64,000 bases of DNA, from positions 248,001 through 312,000 of the forward strand of contig NZ_JACIJM010000001.1 of the NCBI RefSeq assembly GCF_014199395.1. The letters are read 5' to 3'. Below, piece by piece: positions 26,770 to 36,677 of this stretch. Within the stretch, counting starts at the first letter, position 1, and every line of letters starts with the position of its first letter. The stretch comes from Yoonia ponticola (GTDB taxonomy: Bacteria > Pseudomonadota > Alphaproteobacteria > Rhodobacterales > Rhodobacteraceae). A model generated the notes under the pieces. That model saw only the letters and a program-made list of their open reading frames with translations, was not told the DNA's origin and did not search any database. Both the position numbers and the translations under genes were made by a program.

Positions 26770-27342
26770 TTACGCGTCAACCGTATCGGTAGACGTCTCT
26801 TCGACCCGTGGTTCACGGGTTGGCCGACCGATGACGTCGCGCAATTCATCCAATTCGATGAAGTTATCGCACTGGCGGCGCAATTCGTCTGCAATCATCG
26901 GGGGCTGGCTGCGGATCGTGGAAACCACGGAAACACGCACACCTTTGCGTTGCAGTGCTTCGACGAGCGGGCGGAAATCGCCATCGCCGGAGAACAGAAC
27001 AACGTGATCAACGTGTGGTGCGAGTTCCATGGCATCGACCGTGAGTTCGATATCCATGTTCCCTTTGACCTTACGGCGGCCCATGCTGTCGGTATATTCT
27101 TTGGCTGGTTTGGTAACCATCGAGAAGCCGTTATAATTCAGCCAATCGACCAATGGCCGAATCGGTGAGTACTCATCGTTTTCCAACAACGCAGTGTAGT
27201 AGAACGCCCGAAGCAATTTGCCGCGACGCATAAATTCCGTGCGAAGCAATTTGTAATCGATGTCAAAACCAAGGGACTTGGCGGCTGCGTAGAGGTTGGA
27301 ACCATCGATGAAGAGCGCAAGACGCTCGTCACGATAAAACAT
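26770..27342 (-). CDS. NYN-domain (PIN-like) protein, LabA/DUF88 family
   Basis: 190 residues. LALFIDGSNLYAAAKSLG opens the NYN fold; conserved acidic residues also occur in KGNMDIELTVDAM and LFSGDGDFRPLVEAL, matching the metal site of NYN/PIN ribonucleases. The C-terminus (after about 150) is polar and low in complexity. RNA targets unknown. GAAAGGA precedes ATG 27342. Divergent from folK; the copy A repeat lies right after its stop. Confidence 0.9.
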   Translation of the reverse strand: MFYRDERLALFIDGSNLYAAAKSLGFDIDYKLLRTEFMRRGKLLRAFYYTALLENDEYSPIRPLVDWLNYNGFSMVTKPAKEYTDSMGRRKVKGNMDIELTVDAMELAPHVDHVVLFSGDGDFRPLVEALQRKGVRVSVVSTIRSQPPMIADELRRQCDNFIELDELRDVIGRPTREPRVEETSTDTVDA

Positions 27343-27433
27343 GAAATAGTCCTTTCAAAATACAAAGCTTGCACATTCCGTGAGTGTGAGTGGTAATTGC
27401 GTCCAAGCTATCTAACAAAGTAAGGGTAATGCT

Positions 27434-28033
27434 GTGGTCTCGCAAGTCCAGCGCCGGACGGGTTTTCATCACGACGTCGTGCTTGCCTTGGGCGCGAATC
27501 AAACGTCAAACCTTGGAAAACCAGAGGAAATCGTCATTTTTGCCATCCAGAACCTATCCGATAGGTTAGGTGCGCCTATCCGTAAAAGTTCTTTGTACCA
27601 AACACCCGCGTTTCCGGTAGGCGCGGGTCCTGATTTTGTAAATGCAGCGGTTGCGTTTCAGACGGACAAGGCCGCTGCCGACGTTTTGGCCATATGTCAT
27701 GAGATCGAAGAACTGGCGGGCCGTACCCGCGAGGTGCGCTGGGGGCCGCGGACCTTAGACATTGATTTGATTGCATTTGGTGATCAAATCCTGCCAGATT
27801 TGGCGGTTCACCAACACTGGCGTGACCTACCAATTGAGGATCAAACCACGCAAACGCCAGCAGAATTGATCGTTCCGCACCCGCGCGTGCAGGACCGTGC
27901 GTTTGTCTTGATCCCGATGATGGATGTGGCCCCGCACTGGCGTCACCCCGTTCTGGGGCTTACGACGGCTGAAATGCTGGATGCGCGGTCTCTTGCCGAA
28001 AAAGCTGAAATTCACCGGCTGGATGCAGCGTGA
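27434..28033 (+). CDS. folK: 2-amino-4-hydroxy-6-hydroxymethyldihydropteridine pyrophosphokinase
   Basis: 199 residues, somewhat longer than the E. coli enzyme owing to an insert around 120-145. LALGANQTSN opening and the signature GPRTLDIDLI are present, as is LIVPHPRVQDRAFVL. It transfers pyrophosphate from ATP in folate synthesis. No in-frame ATG exists near the N-terminus; GTG 27434 with AAGG eight bases upstream is the best start. Confidence 0.93.
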   Translation: MVSQVQRRTGFHHDVVLALGANQTSNLGKPEEIVIFAIQNLSDRLGAPIRKSSLYQTPAFPVGAGPDFVNAAVAFQTDKAAADVLAICHEIEELAGRTREVRWGPRTLDIDLIAFGDQILPDLAVHQHWRDLPIEDQTTQTPAELIVPHPRVQDRAFVLIPMMDVAPHWRHPVLGLTTAEMLDARSLAEKAEIHRLDAA

Positions 28034-28109
28034 ATCTGCTTGTCAATTCTAATTCGACCGCCTATGGACGGGACTTCCTAGGAATCCACTTGTTGATTGG
28101 AGTACGCTC

Positions 28110-28463
28110 ATGGCTCGCGTAACCGTAGAAGATTGCGTCGATAAAGTCCCGAACCGGTTCGAACTGGTGATGTTGGCAGCACATCGTGCCCGCGAAATCG
28201 CAGCTGGTTCCCCGATCACTGTGGGACGTGACAACGACAAAAACCCTGTCGTTTCGTTGCGCGAGATCGCCGACGAAACACAGACCGCTGATGATCTGCG
28301 CGAGCGCATGATTGAAGCGAACCAGACACAGATCGAAGTTGATGAGCCGGAAGAGGACAGCATGTCCTTGCTCATGGGCGCCGAGGCAGACAAACCTGCT
28401 GAGGACGATATGTCTGAAGAGAAACTGCTGCGTGCTCTTATGGAAGCGCAGGGTCAACGCTAA
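28110..28463 (+). CDS. rpoZ: RNA polymerase omega subunit
   Basis: 117 residues. [20 protein letters not shown] and [11 protein letters not shown] are diagnostic; the C-terminal half is acidic and variable as in other alphaproteobacteria. It binds beta-prime and is part of the ppGpp site 1 in proteobacteria; the next gene makes ppGpp. GGAG lies before ATG 28110. Confidence 0.97.
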   Translation: MARVTVEDCVDKVPNRFELVMLAAHRAREIAAGSPITVGRDNDKNPVVSLREIADETQTADDLRERMIEANQTQIEVDEPEEDSMSLLMGAEADKPAEDDMSEEKLLRALMEAQGQR

Positions 28464-28495
28464 AGCGGGACCAACGAATAAAGGCGCAGGACGAG

Positions 28496-30634
28496 ATGAC
28501 GACTGCTGACGATCTGATCGCTCTGGTCCGCGCCTACAACCCTCGTTCGAATGAACAGCTTTTGCGCGACGCTTATGCGTTTGGCGACGAAATGCACGAG
28601 GGTCAGTTCCGCCATTCCGGCGAAAAGTATTTCACACATCCAGTGGCCGTCGCGGTGATCCTTGCTGAACAGCAGATGGATGACGCGACGCTTGTAACGG
28701 CATTGCTACACGACACGATTGAGGACACGAAGGCGTCGTTTTCTGAGGTCGAAAAACGGTTTACCCGGGAGATTGCAGAGCTGGTGGATGGGGTCACGAA
28801 GCTGACGAACCTGCAGCTGAATTCGCGTGAAACCAAGCAGGCCGAGAATTTCCGCAAGTTATTTATGGCCACGTCCCGCGATTTGCGGGTGACGTTGGTC
28901 AAGCTGGCCGACCGGCTGCATAACATGCGCACGATCAAGTCGATGCGCCCCGACAAGCAGGCCCAAAAGGCCCGCGAAACCATGGAAATCTTTGCCCCGC
29001 TTGCTGGTCGCATGGGGATGCAGTGGATGCGCGAAGAATTGGAAGACCTCGCGTTTCGTGTGCTGAACCCTGAGGGGCGCAATTCGATTATTCGCCGTTT
29101 CATCACGTTGCAGCGTGAGACGGGCGATGTGGTTCAAAAAATCACCGCCGATATGCGTGTCGAGTTGGAAAAGGCCGGGATCACCGCAGAGGTCATGGGC
29201 CGCGCGAAGAAGCCCTATTCGATCTGGCGCAAGATGCAGGAAAAAGACCTGACGTTCTCGCGTTTGTCTGACATTTATGGCTTCCGCGTTTTGACGGCGA
29301 CTGAGGCGGATTGCTACCGCGTTTTAGGGATTATCCACCAACGCTGGCGGGCGGTGCCGGGGCGGTTCAAGGACTACATCAGCCAGCCGAAAACCAACGG
29401 ATACCGGTCCATTCACACCACGGTTTCGGGTCGTGACGGCAAACGCGTTGAGGTCCAGATCCGCACGCGCGAGATGCACGAAGTGGCGGAAACGGGCGTG
29501 GCTGCACATTGGTCATATCGCAATGGCGAACGCGTCGAGAACCGCTTTGCCGTTGATCCGGTTGAGTGGATCAACAAGCTGACAGAACGTCTGGATCAAG
29601 AACAGGGCCACGAGGAATTTCTCGAAGCGGTAAAGCTTGAGATGTATCAGGACCAAGTGTTCTGTTTCACGCCCAAGGGCGACGTCATCAAACTGCCGCG
29701 CGGCGCGACGCCAATTGATTTCGCATATGCGATCCACACGCGAATCGGCTCTGCGATTGTGGGGGCAAAGGTTGATGGGTTGCGGGTGCCGCTGTGGACG
29801 CGCCTGAAAAACGGCCAATCGGTCGAGGCGATCACGGCTGAAGGGCAGACACCGCAAGCGACTTGGATCGATATTGCCGTGACGGGCCGCGCGAAAACGG
29901 CGATCAGGCGGGCGCTAAAAGAAGAAGATCGTGATCGCTTTATCAAGCTTGGTAGCGAATTGGCCCGTGTGGCGTTTGAAAATGTGGGTAAAAAATCCAC
30001 GGATAAGGCGCTGGCGACGGCGGCCAAGGCGCTTGCCATTGATGGCGTAAACGAATTGCTGGCCCAGTTGGGCAGTGCAGAGATCACGGGCCGCTACGTT
30101 GTGGCTGCGATTTATCCAAAGCTGATCGAAAAAGACGGCGAAAAGATTGCGGCGAACAGGGCAGTTGTGGGCCTTGCGCCGAACCAGCAACATCAACGCG
30201 CACGCTGTTGTCAGCCAGTGCCGGGCGAGCGGATCATGGGGATCACGTATCGCGGCGAAGGCGTGATTGTGCACGCGATGGATTGCGACGCGCTGGTTGA
30301 TTTCGAAGAACAACCCGAGCGCTGGATCGATCTGCAATGGCAAGACGGCGTGCATGACGCTGTCCATTCCGTGACGTTTGATCTAACGATTACGAACGAT
30401 GCCGGCGTTTTGGGTCGGATCTGCACACTGATCGGTGAGCAGACTGCGAATATTTCGGACCTTAAATTTATCGAAAGAAAGCCTGATTATTACCGTCTTA
30501 TGATTGATATTGATGTGCGTGACGCAGAACATTTTCATAGGGTTCAAACGGCCCTTGAAGCTGATAGCAACGTGTCGTCAATTGCCCGACATCGTGATCC
30601 GGGTCTGGCGAATGCAGGACGCAGCGGGACCTGA
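28496..30634 (+). CDS. rsh: Bifunctional (p)ppGpp synthetase/hydrolase
   Basis: 712 residues. Order: HD hydrolase (HDTIEDT, about 72-78), synthetase (RFKDYISQPKTNGYRSIHTTV, about 295-315), TGS (about 385-445), then an ACT domain at the C-terminus (VLGRICTLIGEQTANISDL). The RFKD motif in the synthetase is the form seen in bifunctional enzymes rather than the EFDD of RelA, and the HD motif is intact. Single Rsh is usual in alphaproteobacteria. 32 bases after rpoZ. Confidence 0.95.
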   Translation: MTTADDLIALVRAYNPRSNEQLLRDAYAFGDEMHEGQFRHSGEKYFTHPVAVAVILAEQQMDDATLVTALLHDTIEDTKASFSEVEKRFTREIAELVDGVTKLTNLQLNSRETKQAENFRKLFMATSRDLRVTLVKLADRLHNMRTIKSMRPDKQAQKARETMEIFAPLAGRMGMQWMREELEDLAFRVLNPEGRNSIIRRFITLQRETGDVVQKITADMRVELEKAGITAEVMGRAKKPYSIWRKMQEKDLTFSRLSDIYGFRVLTATEADCYRVLGIIHQRWRAVPGRFKDYISQPKTNGYRSIHTTVSGRDGKRVEVQIRTREMHEVAETGVAAHWSYRNGERVENRFAVDPVEWINKLTERLDQEQGHEEFLEAVKLEMYQDQVFCFTPKGDVIKLPRGATPIDFAYAIHTRIGSAIVGAKVDGLRVPLWTRLKNGQSVEAITAEGQTPQATWIDIAVTGRAKTAIRRALKEEDRDRFIKLGSELARVAFENVGKKSTDKALATAAKALAIDGVNELLAQLGSAEITGRYVVAAIYPKLIEKDGEKIAANRAVVGLAPNQQHQRARCCQPVPGERIMGITYRGEGVIVHAMDCDALVDFEEQPERWIDLQWQDGVHDAVHSVTFDLTITNDAGVLGRICTLIGEQTANISDLKFIERKPDYYRLMIDIDVRDAEHFHRVQTALEADSNVSSIARHRDPGLANAGRSGT

Positions 30635-30645
30635 GAGGACGCAAG

Positions 30646-31302
30646 TTGGTTTTTAAGCGCAGGGATAGACGTCCAGTCTGGCAAGTGATTGCCGACTTTT
30701 TCTATCCACGCGGTGGATGGACGCGCGCTGCCCATTACGTAAAGCACCGCGTGCGCCGATTGCCTGACACACCCGAAAAGATTTCGCGCGGCGTTTGGGC
30801 TGGTGTTTTTACCGCGTTTACCCCGTTTTACGGCCTGCATTTCGTGGTGGCGTTTCTGCTGGCACGGCTGATGCGTGGTAACGTTTTGGCCGCCCTGATG
30901 GGGACGTTCTTTGGCAACCCGCTAACCTATGTGCCGATTGGCGTCGCCGCGTTAAGCACTGGACATTGGTTGCTTGGCACACGTCCGGTAGATGGCGTTC
31001 ATACGTCGATTGGTGCGAAATTCGGGCGCGCCTTTAACGAGTTATGGCACAACGTCGTCGCGATTTTCACGCCTGCGCGGGCGGATTGGCACGGGCTTGG
31101 CATTTTCTACAACGAAGTGTTTTACCCCTATTTGATCGGCGGGCTGATTCCCGGCGTGATTTCTGCGACGCTGTGTTACTATTTGTCTGTGCCCTTGATT
31201 TCTGCCTACCAAAAACGCCGCCAAAAGGTGCTGCGTGCAAAATTGGCATCGTTACAAAAGAAAACTGGGCAAATGGGTGACGACGGGCCAACGTCGCAAT
31301 AA
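30646..31302 (+). CDS. DUF2062 membrane protein
   Basis: 218 residues. The DUF2062 core includes GVWAGVFTAFTPFYGLHFVVAFLLA-type and GNVLAALMGTFFGNPLTYVPIG stretches, with about three or four membrane segments. Function unknown. TTG 30646 is the likely start: AGAGGA sits six bases before it and 11 bases separate it from the rsh stop, so it is in the same operon. Confidence 0.87.
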   Translation: MVFKRRDRRPVWQVIADFFYPRGGWTRAAHYVKHRVRRLPDTPEKISRGVWAGVFTAFTPFYGLHFVVAFLLARLMRGNVLAALMGTFFGNPLTYVPIGVAALSTGHWLLGTRPVDGVHTSIGAKFGRAFNELWHNVVAIFTPARADWHGLGIFYNEVFYPYLIGGLIPGVISATLCYYLSVPLISAYQKRRQKVLRAKLASLQKKTGQMGDDGPTSQ

Positions 31303-31327
31303 ATCTGGTGAGCAAAGGATGGGCGTG

Positions 31328-32083
31328 ATGACGGCTTCGAAACTTCGGCTTGGTGTGAATATTGATCACGTGGCAACCGTGCGTAATGCGCGTGGTGGTG
31401 CGACGCCCGATCCGGTGCGGGCCGCGTTGATCGCGCAAGAGGCGGGTGCCGATGGGATCACCGCGCACCTGCGCGAAGATCGGCGGCATATCCGTGACGC
31501 TGACATGACCGCGATTGCACAGGCGATTGATATTCCATTGAACTTCGAGATGGGTGCGACGGCAGAGATGCAAAAAATTGCACTCGCCACGAAACCCCAT
31601 GCCGTGTGTTTGGTGCCTGAACGCCGCGAAGAACGCACGACCGAAGGTGGGCTGGATGTGGCGGGCGACGAGGCACGCTTGGCTGCGTTTATCGTCCCGT
31701 TCAAGGAAATCGGTACGCGGATTTCAATGTTTATCGGGCCGGATGAGGCGCAAGTCGCCGCCTCTGCGCGCATCGGTGCTGACATTATCGAGCTGCATTG
31801 CGGGCTGTATTGCGACCTGCATGACGCGGGCCGTTTCGAGGAACGTGATATTGAGTTGGCCAAGCTGACGGCGATGGCGACCTATGCCCACGGCTTGGGA
31901 TTAGAGGTTCACGCGGGACATGGTTTATCGTTTGATAACGTCGCGCCGATTGCCGTGCTGTCCGAAGTTGTCGAATTGAACATTGGTCATTTCATCATCG
32001 GCGAGGCGATTTTCACGGGCCTTGGCCCTGCGATCAAAGAAATGCGGCGCGTGATGGATGCGGCGCGTGCGGGTAGCGCGTGA
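31328..32083 (+). CDS. pdxJ: Pyridoxine 5'-phosphate synthase
   Basis: 251 residues. LRLGVNIDHVATVRNARGG, ITAHLREDRRHI and VHAGHGLSFDN are the catalytic segments of PdxJ (His and Glu residues). It condenses 1-deoxyxylulose 5-phosphate with amino-acetone phosphate to give pyridoxine phosphate. ATG 31328 has AAAGGA eight bases upstream; ATG 31319 overlaps that site and is rejected. Confidence 0.96.
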   Translation: MTASKLRLGVNIDHVATVRNARGGATPDPVRAALIAQEAGADGITAHLREDRRHIRDADMTAIAQAIDIPLNFEMGATAEMQKIALATKPHAVCLVPERREERTTEGGLDVAGDEARLAAFIVPFKEIGTRISMFIGPDEAQVAASARIGADIIELHCGLYCDLHDAGRFEERDIELAKLTAMATYAHGLGLEVHAGHGLSFDNVAPIAVLSEVVELNIGHFIIGEAIFTGLGPAIKEMRRVMDAARAGSA

Positions 32084-32105
32084 TCCGCTAACGGAGGTAA
32101 AGTTC

Positions 32106-32564
32106 ATGAAATCGGTCATATGCCTGTCATTTTTCGCGCTTTGCGCTACGCCGCTTGCCGCCCAAACCGTGAGCGATTGCGACTGGCTGGCCAGCGCGTG
32201 GAACCTGATCGAGCCTTGGGAAAAGCACACCAAGACGTTTTCGGACGGCGCCGTGCGGCTTGCGTTACTGGACACGGTCGAACCGGGGGCGGCACCGTTG
32301 CATCTGTTGGTGTTGTCGCCGCCATATAACGAGCTGGGCGAACGGCAGTGCAAAACAATTGGTGTCGCGGCGGGCATCGGGTTCGGTGGAATCAACTGGG
32401 ACGCGCTGGCGGCGGATTACGATCCGGCCGTGGGGCTGGTTTTCGAGGTGCCTGTCAGCCGCAATGATCCGAATACCGGCACATTTCCAACCAGCCTTTT
32501 GTCATTCACGCTGAACCAAGCCACGGGCGAAATCGATCCGGTGCTCTTGGCGGTCGACGAATGA
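32106..32564 (+). CDS. Small secreted hypothetical protein
   Basis: 152 residues with a clear signal peptide ([20 protein letters not shown], cleavage after ALA or nearby). Two cysteines in the mature part (SDCDWL and RQCKTI) could form a disulfide. No family recognised. GGAGG lies before ATG 32106; its stop overlaps the acpS start (ATGA), placing it in the pdxJ-acpS unit. Function unknown. Confidence 0.82.
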   Translation: MKSVICLSFFALCATPLAAQTVSDCDWLASAWNLIEPWEKHTKTFSDGAVRLALLDTVEPGAAPLHLLVLSPPYNELGERQCKTIGVAAGIGFGGINWDALAADYDPAVGLVFEVPVSRNDPNTGTFPTSLLSFTLNQATGEIDPVLLAVDE

Positions 32565-32959
32565 TACTTGGGATTGGGACCGATCTGGCGAATATCGAAC
32601 GGATTCAAGGAACGCTGGATCGTTTTGGCGACAGGTTCAAAAACCGCGTTTTCACCGATACGGAACAAGCAAAGGCAGAGAGGCGACGCGATACTGCCGG
32701 GACTTATGCAAAACGTTGGGCTGCAAAAGAAGCGTGCTCAAAGGCGCTCGGCACGGGCCTTGCCATGGGAATCGCGTGGAAGGATATGTCGGTCACGAAC
32801 CTGCCGACGGGCCAGCCTGTGATGCATGTGACAGGGTGGGCCAAGGACCGCTTGGATCAGATGACGCCAGCGGGGCATGTGGCAATTATTCACGTTACAT
32901 TAACCGACGATCACCCTTGGGCGCAGGCCTTTGTCGTGATCGAGGCCAACCCCCTTTGA
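32561..32959 (+). CDS. acpS: Holo-[acyl-carrier-protein] synthase
   Basis: 132 residues. [15 protein letters not shown] (metal Asp) and [16 protein letters not shown] (metal Glu) are the two AcpS motifs. It moves 4'-phosphopantetheine from CoA to ACP. Four-base overlap with the secreted protein gene. The pdxJ-acpS-lepB-rnc-era-recO order is standard. Confidence 0.96.
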   Translation: MILGIGTDLANIERIQGTLDRFGDRFKNRVFTDTEQAKAERRRDTAGTYAKRWAAKEACSKALGTGLAMGIAWKDMSVTNLPTGQPVMHVTGWAKDRLDQMTPAGHVAIIHVTLTDDHPWAQAFVVIEANPL

Positions 32960-33056
32960 AATAAAGGCTGTTTTGTGCCGCAAGCGGGCCTGCATCGCTT
33001 GACACAAGGCCCCACCGGACGCATGTAGCCATGCAACCAACCAAAGGATCACCCCC

Positions 33057-33893
33057 ATGTCCGAAGAAGCCGGATTTTTCGCCAGCGTCAAAGAGACTGT
33101 GAAAACAGTTGTCTACGCATTGCTGATTGCGGGCCTGTTTCGGACCATCTTTTTTCAGCCGTTCTGGATCCCGTCAGGGTCGATGAAAGACACCCTGCTG
33201 ATCGGGGATTTCCTGTTTGTGAACAAAATGGCTTACGGCTATTCCTACGCATCCTGCCCGTCGATCCGGATTCCTGCGATTGGCGTCGACATTGGCGCGG
33301 ACGATTTCTGCGGGGCATTTGAGGGTTCAAACGAGCGTCTGTTTGGCTCTGATCCCGAACGCGGCGACGTTGTTGTGTTCCGTCATCCTGTGACGGGTGC
33401 CGACTATATCAAACGATTGATCGGCGAACCGGGCGACCGGATTCAGATGATTGATGGCGTGTTGCAGATTAATGACGAGGCTGTTGTTCTTGAAGACGGC
33501 GACGTCTTTGAAGAAGTGATGGAATACCAAGGTCCACAAGGGCTGCGCCCGCGCTGCGAAAACGGCGCTGTTGGTCAAGGTGCAATCTGCGAAAAGTCAC
33601 GTCAGTACGAAACGCTGCCCGGCGGCACGCGCCATTCGATCCTGAATATCGACGATCAATTCTCGGACAACACGGGTGTGTTTACTGTCCCAGAAGATCA
33701 TTTCTTTTTCATGGGTGATAACCGTGATAACTCGACTGACAGCCGTGTTGCGCAAGAAGCACGTGGCGTTGGATTTGTGCCGCGCTCGGATATCGTTGGT
33801 CGTGCGGATCGGGTGATGTTCTCGTCTGCTGGTCGGTCAATGTTGGCATTCTGGACGTGGCGGAGTGACCGTTTCTTTAAGGCGATTGAATGA
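33057..33893 (+). CDS. lepB: Signal peptidase I
   Basis: 278 residues, one N-terminal membrane segment (about 17-33). Ser42 in PSGSM is the nucleophile and Lys119 in DYIKRLIG the general base; [13 protein letters not shown] closes the family signature. It cleaves signal peptides at the outer face of the inner membrane. AAAGGA precedes ATG 33057. Four-base overlap with rnc. Confidence 0.97.
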   Translation: MSEEAGFFASVKETVKTVVYALLIAGLFRTIFFQPFWIPSGSMKDTLLIGDFLFVNKMAYGYSYASCPSIRIPAIGVDIGADDFCGAFEGSNERLFGSDPERGDVVVFRHPVTGADYIKRLIGEPGDRIQMIDGVLQINDEAVVLEDGDVFEEVMEYQGPQGLRPRCENGAVGQGAICEKSRQYETLPGGTRHSILNIDDQFSDNTGVFTVPEDHFFFMGDNRDNSTDSRVAQEARGVGFVPRSDIVGRADRVMFSSAGRSMLAFWTWRSDRFFKAIE

Positions 33894-34570
33894 AGCTATC
33901 TGCGGAACTTGCTGCATTTTCGAAACGGATCGGCCATAATTTTGGTGATACGTCGCTTCTGATACGCGCGGTGACACATTCTTCGATGATGTCTGCGCAT
34001 CGCGACGACAACCAACGGCTGGAATTCTTGGGCGATCGGGTGCTTGGTCTTGTGATGTCCGACGCCTTGCTCAAGGCGGACACTGGTGCCTCTGAAGGGC
34101 TGCTTGCCCCGCGCTACAACGCATTGGTACGCCGCGAAGCCTGCGCTGATGTGGCCCGCGAGATCGACCTAGGGGCTGTGCTGAAACTCGGTCGCTCTGA
34201 GATGAAATCAGGCGGGCGCCGCAAAGAGGCGTTGCTGGCCGATGCCATGGAAGCGGTGATCGCTGCCGTGTTCTTGGACGCAGGTTTTGAAGTGGCGCAA
34301 AAGATGGTCGTGGCCCTGTGGGGCGCACGGATCCACAATGTCGCCGACGACGCCCGCGACGCGAAAACCGCACTGCAAGAATGGGCGCAAGCCCGTGCAG
34401 AGCCACCACCCGCTTATGTCGAGGTCGCGCGCACCGGCCCCGATCACCAACCTATTTTCACGATCGAGGCCCGGCTGTTCTCTGGTGCCACAGAAAAAGC
34501 CACTGCCGGATCAAAACGCCAAGCTGAACAGGCTGCGGCGACCGCATTATTGAAGAAAGTCAGTTCATGA
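33890..34570 (+). CDS. rnc: Ribonuclease III
   Basis: 226 residues. The RNase III signature [15 protein letters not shown] and the second acidic helix ([15 protein letters not shown]) are followed by a double-stranded RNA-binding domain (about 155-225). It processes rRNA and structured mRNA. Overlaps lepB and era by ATGA junctions. Confidence 0.97.
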   Translation: MKLSAELAAFSKRIGHNFGDTSLLIRAVTHSSMMSAHRDDNQRLEFLGDRVLGLVMSDALLKADTGASEGLLAPRYNALVRREACADVAREIDLGAVLKLGRSEMKSGGRRKEALLADAMEAVIAAVFLDAGFEVAQKMVVALWGARIHNVADDARDAKTALQEWAQARAEPPPAYVEVARTGPDHQPIFTIEARLFSGATEKATAGSKRQAEQAAATALLKKVSS

Positions 34571-35490
34571 CAACACCAACCAAAGCCGGATTTGTGGCGC
34601 TGATCGGCGAACCAAACGCAGGTAAATCCACGCTTTTGAACCGCATGGTCGGCGCAAAGGTATCCATCGTCACCCACAAAGTGCAAACCACACGCGCACG
34701 TATCCGCGGCATCGCCATCGCTGGCGAATCTGGTGAATCGCAGCTGGTTTTTGTGGACACGCCAGGCTTGTTCAAACCACGCCGCCGCTTGGACCGTGCC
34801 ATGGTCGCTGCTGCATGGAGCGGGGCAGGGGACGCCGATATCGTGGTTCTGATGATCGAAGCACATCGCGGTATTTCCGAAGGCGTCAAAGCGATTTTGG
34901 AGAAATTGAACGAGCGGACAGGCAAGGCGAAGGTCGCGCTTGCGATCAACAAGATCGATAAAGTTAAAACCGAAGCATTGTTGGCGCTGACCAGCGAAAT
35001 GAACGAACGTTTCGCATTTGCGGAAACCTTCATGATTTCTGCGGAACGTGGACACGGCACCAAGGCGTTGAAAACGTGGTTGGCCGAGCAGGTTCCATCC
35101 GGCCCTTGGCTGTACCCCGAAGACCAGATCGCGGATTCGCCAATGCGCAATATCGCAGCAGAGATCACACGCGAGAAACTGACGCTGCGGTTGCACCAAG
35201 AATTGCCATACGAGCTGACAGTCGAGACCGAAAATTGGGAAGAACGCCCTGATGGTTCTGCCCGCATTGATCAGATCGTCTACGTGGCACGCGATGGCCA
35301 CAAAGGTATCGTGCTTGGCAAAAAAGGCGAGACAGCCAAGGCTGTGAACACCGCCGCGCGGCTAGAACTCGAAGAATTCCTCGGACGTCGTGTCCACCTG
35401 TTTGTGCAAATCAAAGTGCGCAAAAACTGGTTGGAAGAAAAAGAGCGCTACTCTGAAATGGGTCTCGAATTTAAAGACGGCAATAAATGA
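34567..35490 (+). CDS. era: GTPase Era
   Basis: 307 residues. G1 [13 protein letters not shown]3 DTPGLF, G4 NKID, then a C-terminal KH domain ([25 protein letters not shown]). It binds the 3' end of 16S rRNA during small-subunit assembly. Translationally coupled to rnc and to the DUF1491 gene. Confidence 0.97.
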   Translation: MTTPTKAGFVALIGEPNAGKSTLLNRMVGAKVSIVTHKVQTTRARIRGIAIAGESGESQLVFVDTPGLFKPRRRLDRAMVAAAWSGAGDADIVVLMIEAHRGISEGVKAILEKLNERTGKAKVALAINKIDKVKTEALLALTSEMNERFAFAETFMISAERGHGTKALKTWLAEQVPSGPWLYPEDQIADSPMRNIAAEITREKLTLRLHQELPYELTVETENWEERPDGSARIDQIVYVARDGHKGIVLGKKGETAKAVNTAARLELEEFLGRRVHLFVQIKVRKNWLEEKERYSEMGLEFKDGNK

Positions 35491-35813
35491 GATTAAGGGC
35501 TGACATCTGGGTGTCGGCCTATCTCACACGGCTGCGGCTGTCTGAAATCCCCGCGTTTGTAGTCCAAAAAGGCGACGCAACTGCGGGTGCCTTGCTGATC
35601 AAGTTGAACACGTTGAACGGGCAGGCGTGCTGCTATCAACGCAGCTTTGACTTGATGACGGGCGACCGGAAATGGGTTGTCCTGACCGAAGGTGCGGACT
35701 GCGATGTCGAGGCATCAGTCGCCAAACAATGCAGCTTTGATCCAGACCTTTGGGTGATCGAGGTCGAAGATAAACTGGGGCGTCACCTGTTGGATGAACC
35801 CGGGTTAGAATGA
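35487..35813 (+). CDS. DUF1491 family protein
   Basis: 108 residues, [18 protein letters not shown] opening typical of the family, usually found between era and recO in alphaproteobacteria. Function unknown. ATGA overlap with era. The dispersed 25-base repeat begins on its last codons and runs past the stop. Confidence 0.85.
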   Translation: MRLRADIWVSAYLTRLRLSEIPAFVVQKGDATAGALLIKLNTLNGQACCYQRSFDLMTGDRKWVVLTEGADCDVEASVAKQCSFDPDLWVIEVEDKLGRHLLDEPGLE

Positions 35814-35833
35814 GTTGTTAAGGCGAAATGAAG
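35809..35833. repeat. 25-base dispersed repeat, copy B
   Basis: Identical over 25 bases to 26741-26765. It overlaps the DUF1491 stop codon (35811-35813) and lies about 100 bases before recO. Both copies are in the same orientation on the plus strand and next to a gene end. Confidence 0.6.
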
Positions 35834-35933
35834 GGAGCCGTGCCGGGTTTCTTTGACTTCTTCTAAATCCCCGCCGGAGGCTCACACGGTTTCTTCCCTT
35901 TTCAACGCTTATGATTACCACCAGATTAACCAC

Positions 35934-36665
35934 ATGATCACTTGGACCGACGAAGCCGCATTGCTGGCCACCCGCCCCTTTGGGGAAACTTCGGTGATCA
36001 TCGAGGTATTCTCCGAATTGCACGGTCGTCATGCTGGCGTCGTGCGTGGCGGAATCAGTCGCAAGGTTGCTCCGATATTGCAACCGGGTGCGCAACTGGC
36101 AGTGACGTGGAAGGCGCGGTTAGATCAACATCTGGGGTCGTTTACGGTGGAACCTGTGCGCAGTCGTGCGGCTGCTGCGATGGGTGATCGATTGTCGCTT
36201 GCTGGCTTGAATGCCGTGTGTGGGATGTTGGCGATGGTGCTGCCAGAACGGGAGGCACATGCGCCATTGTATCGCCGCACAATTGGATTGCTTGATCTGC
36301 TGGGACAAGTTGACGTTTGGCCATTGGCTTATTTGCGGTGGGAGCAAGCATTGCTTGAAGAGATGGGGTTCGGCATGGACCTGTCCGCTTGTGCGGTGCG
36401 TGGCGTGAACGAGGACTTGGCCTTTGTGTCGCCCAAATCGGGTAAAGCTGTCAGTCGTGATGCAGCGGGCGAATGGGCGGATCGATTGCTGCTATTGCCA
36501 CCCGTGTTAGCGGGCAAGGGCGATGCGTCGGCGTCTGAGATCGTCAAAGCCTTGGTGACGACCGGATATTTTATCGAGCATCGATTGATCAAAGGGCTCG
36601 GTGACCGCCCCATGCCAGCCGCGCGCGCCCGATTGTTAGAGGCGATTGGCCGGTATGGGACGTGA
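35934..36665 (+). CDS. recO: DNA repair protein RecO
   Basis: 243 residues. N-terminal OB-fold ([31 protein letters not shown]) and C-terminal helical part. The zinc cysteines of some RecO proteins are not evident. It helps RecR load RecA. The frame is open to 35853, but ATG 35934 starts exactly at the family N-terminus; its ribosome site is weak. Convergent with the acyl-CoA dehydrogenase gene. Confidence 0.94.
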   Translation: MITWTDEAALLATRPFGETSVIIEVFSELHGRHAGVVRGGISRKVAPILQPGAQLAVTWKARLDQHLGSFTVEPVRSRAAAAMGDRLSLAGLNAVCGMLAMVLPEREAHAPLYRRTIGLLDLLGQVDVWPLAYLRWEQALLEEMGFGMDLSACAVRGVNEDLAFVSPKSGKAVSRDAAGEWADRLLLLPPVLAGKGDASASEIVKALVTTGYFIEHRLIKGLGDRPMPAARARLLEAIGRYGT

Positions 36666-36677
36666 TGCCAAGCTGCA

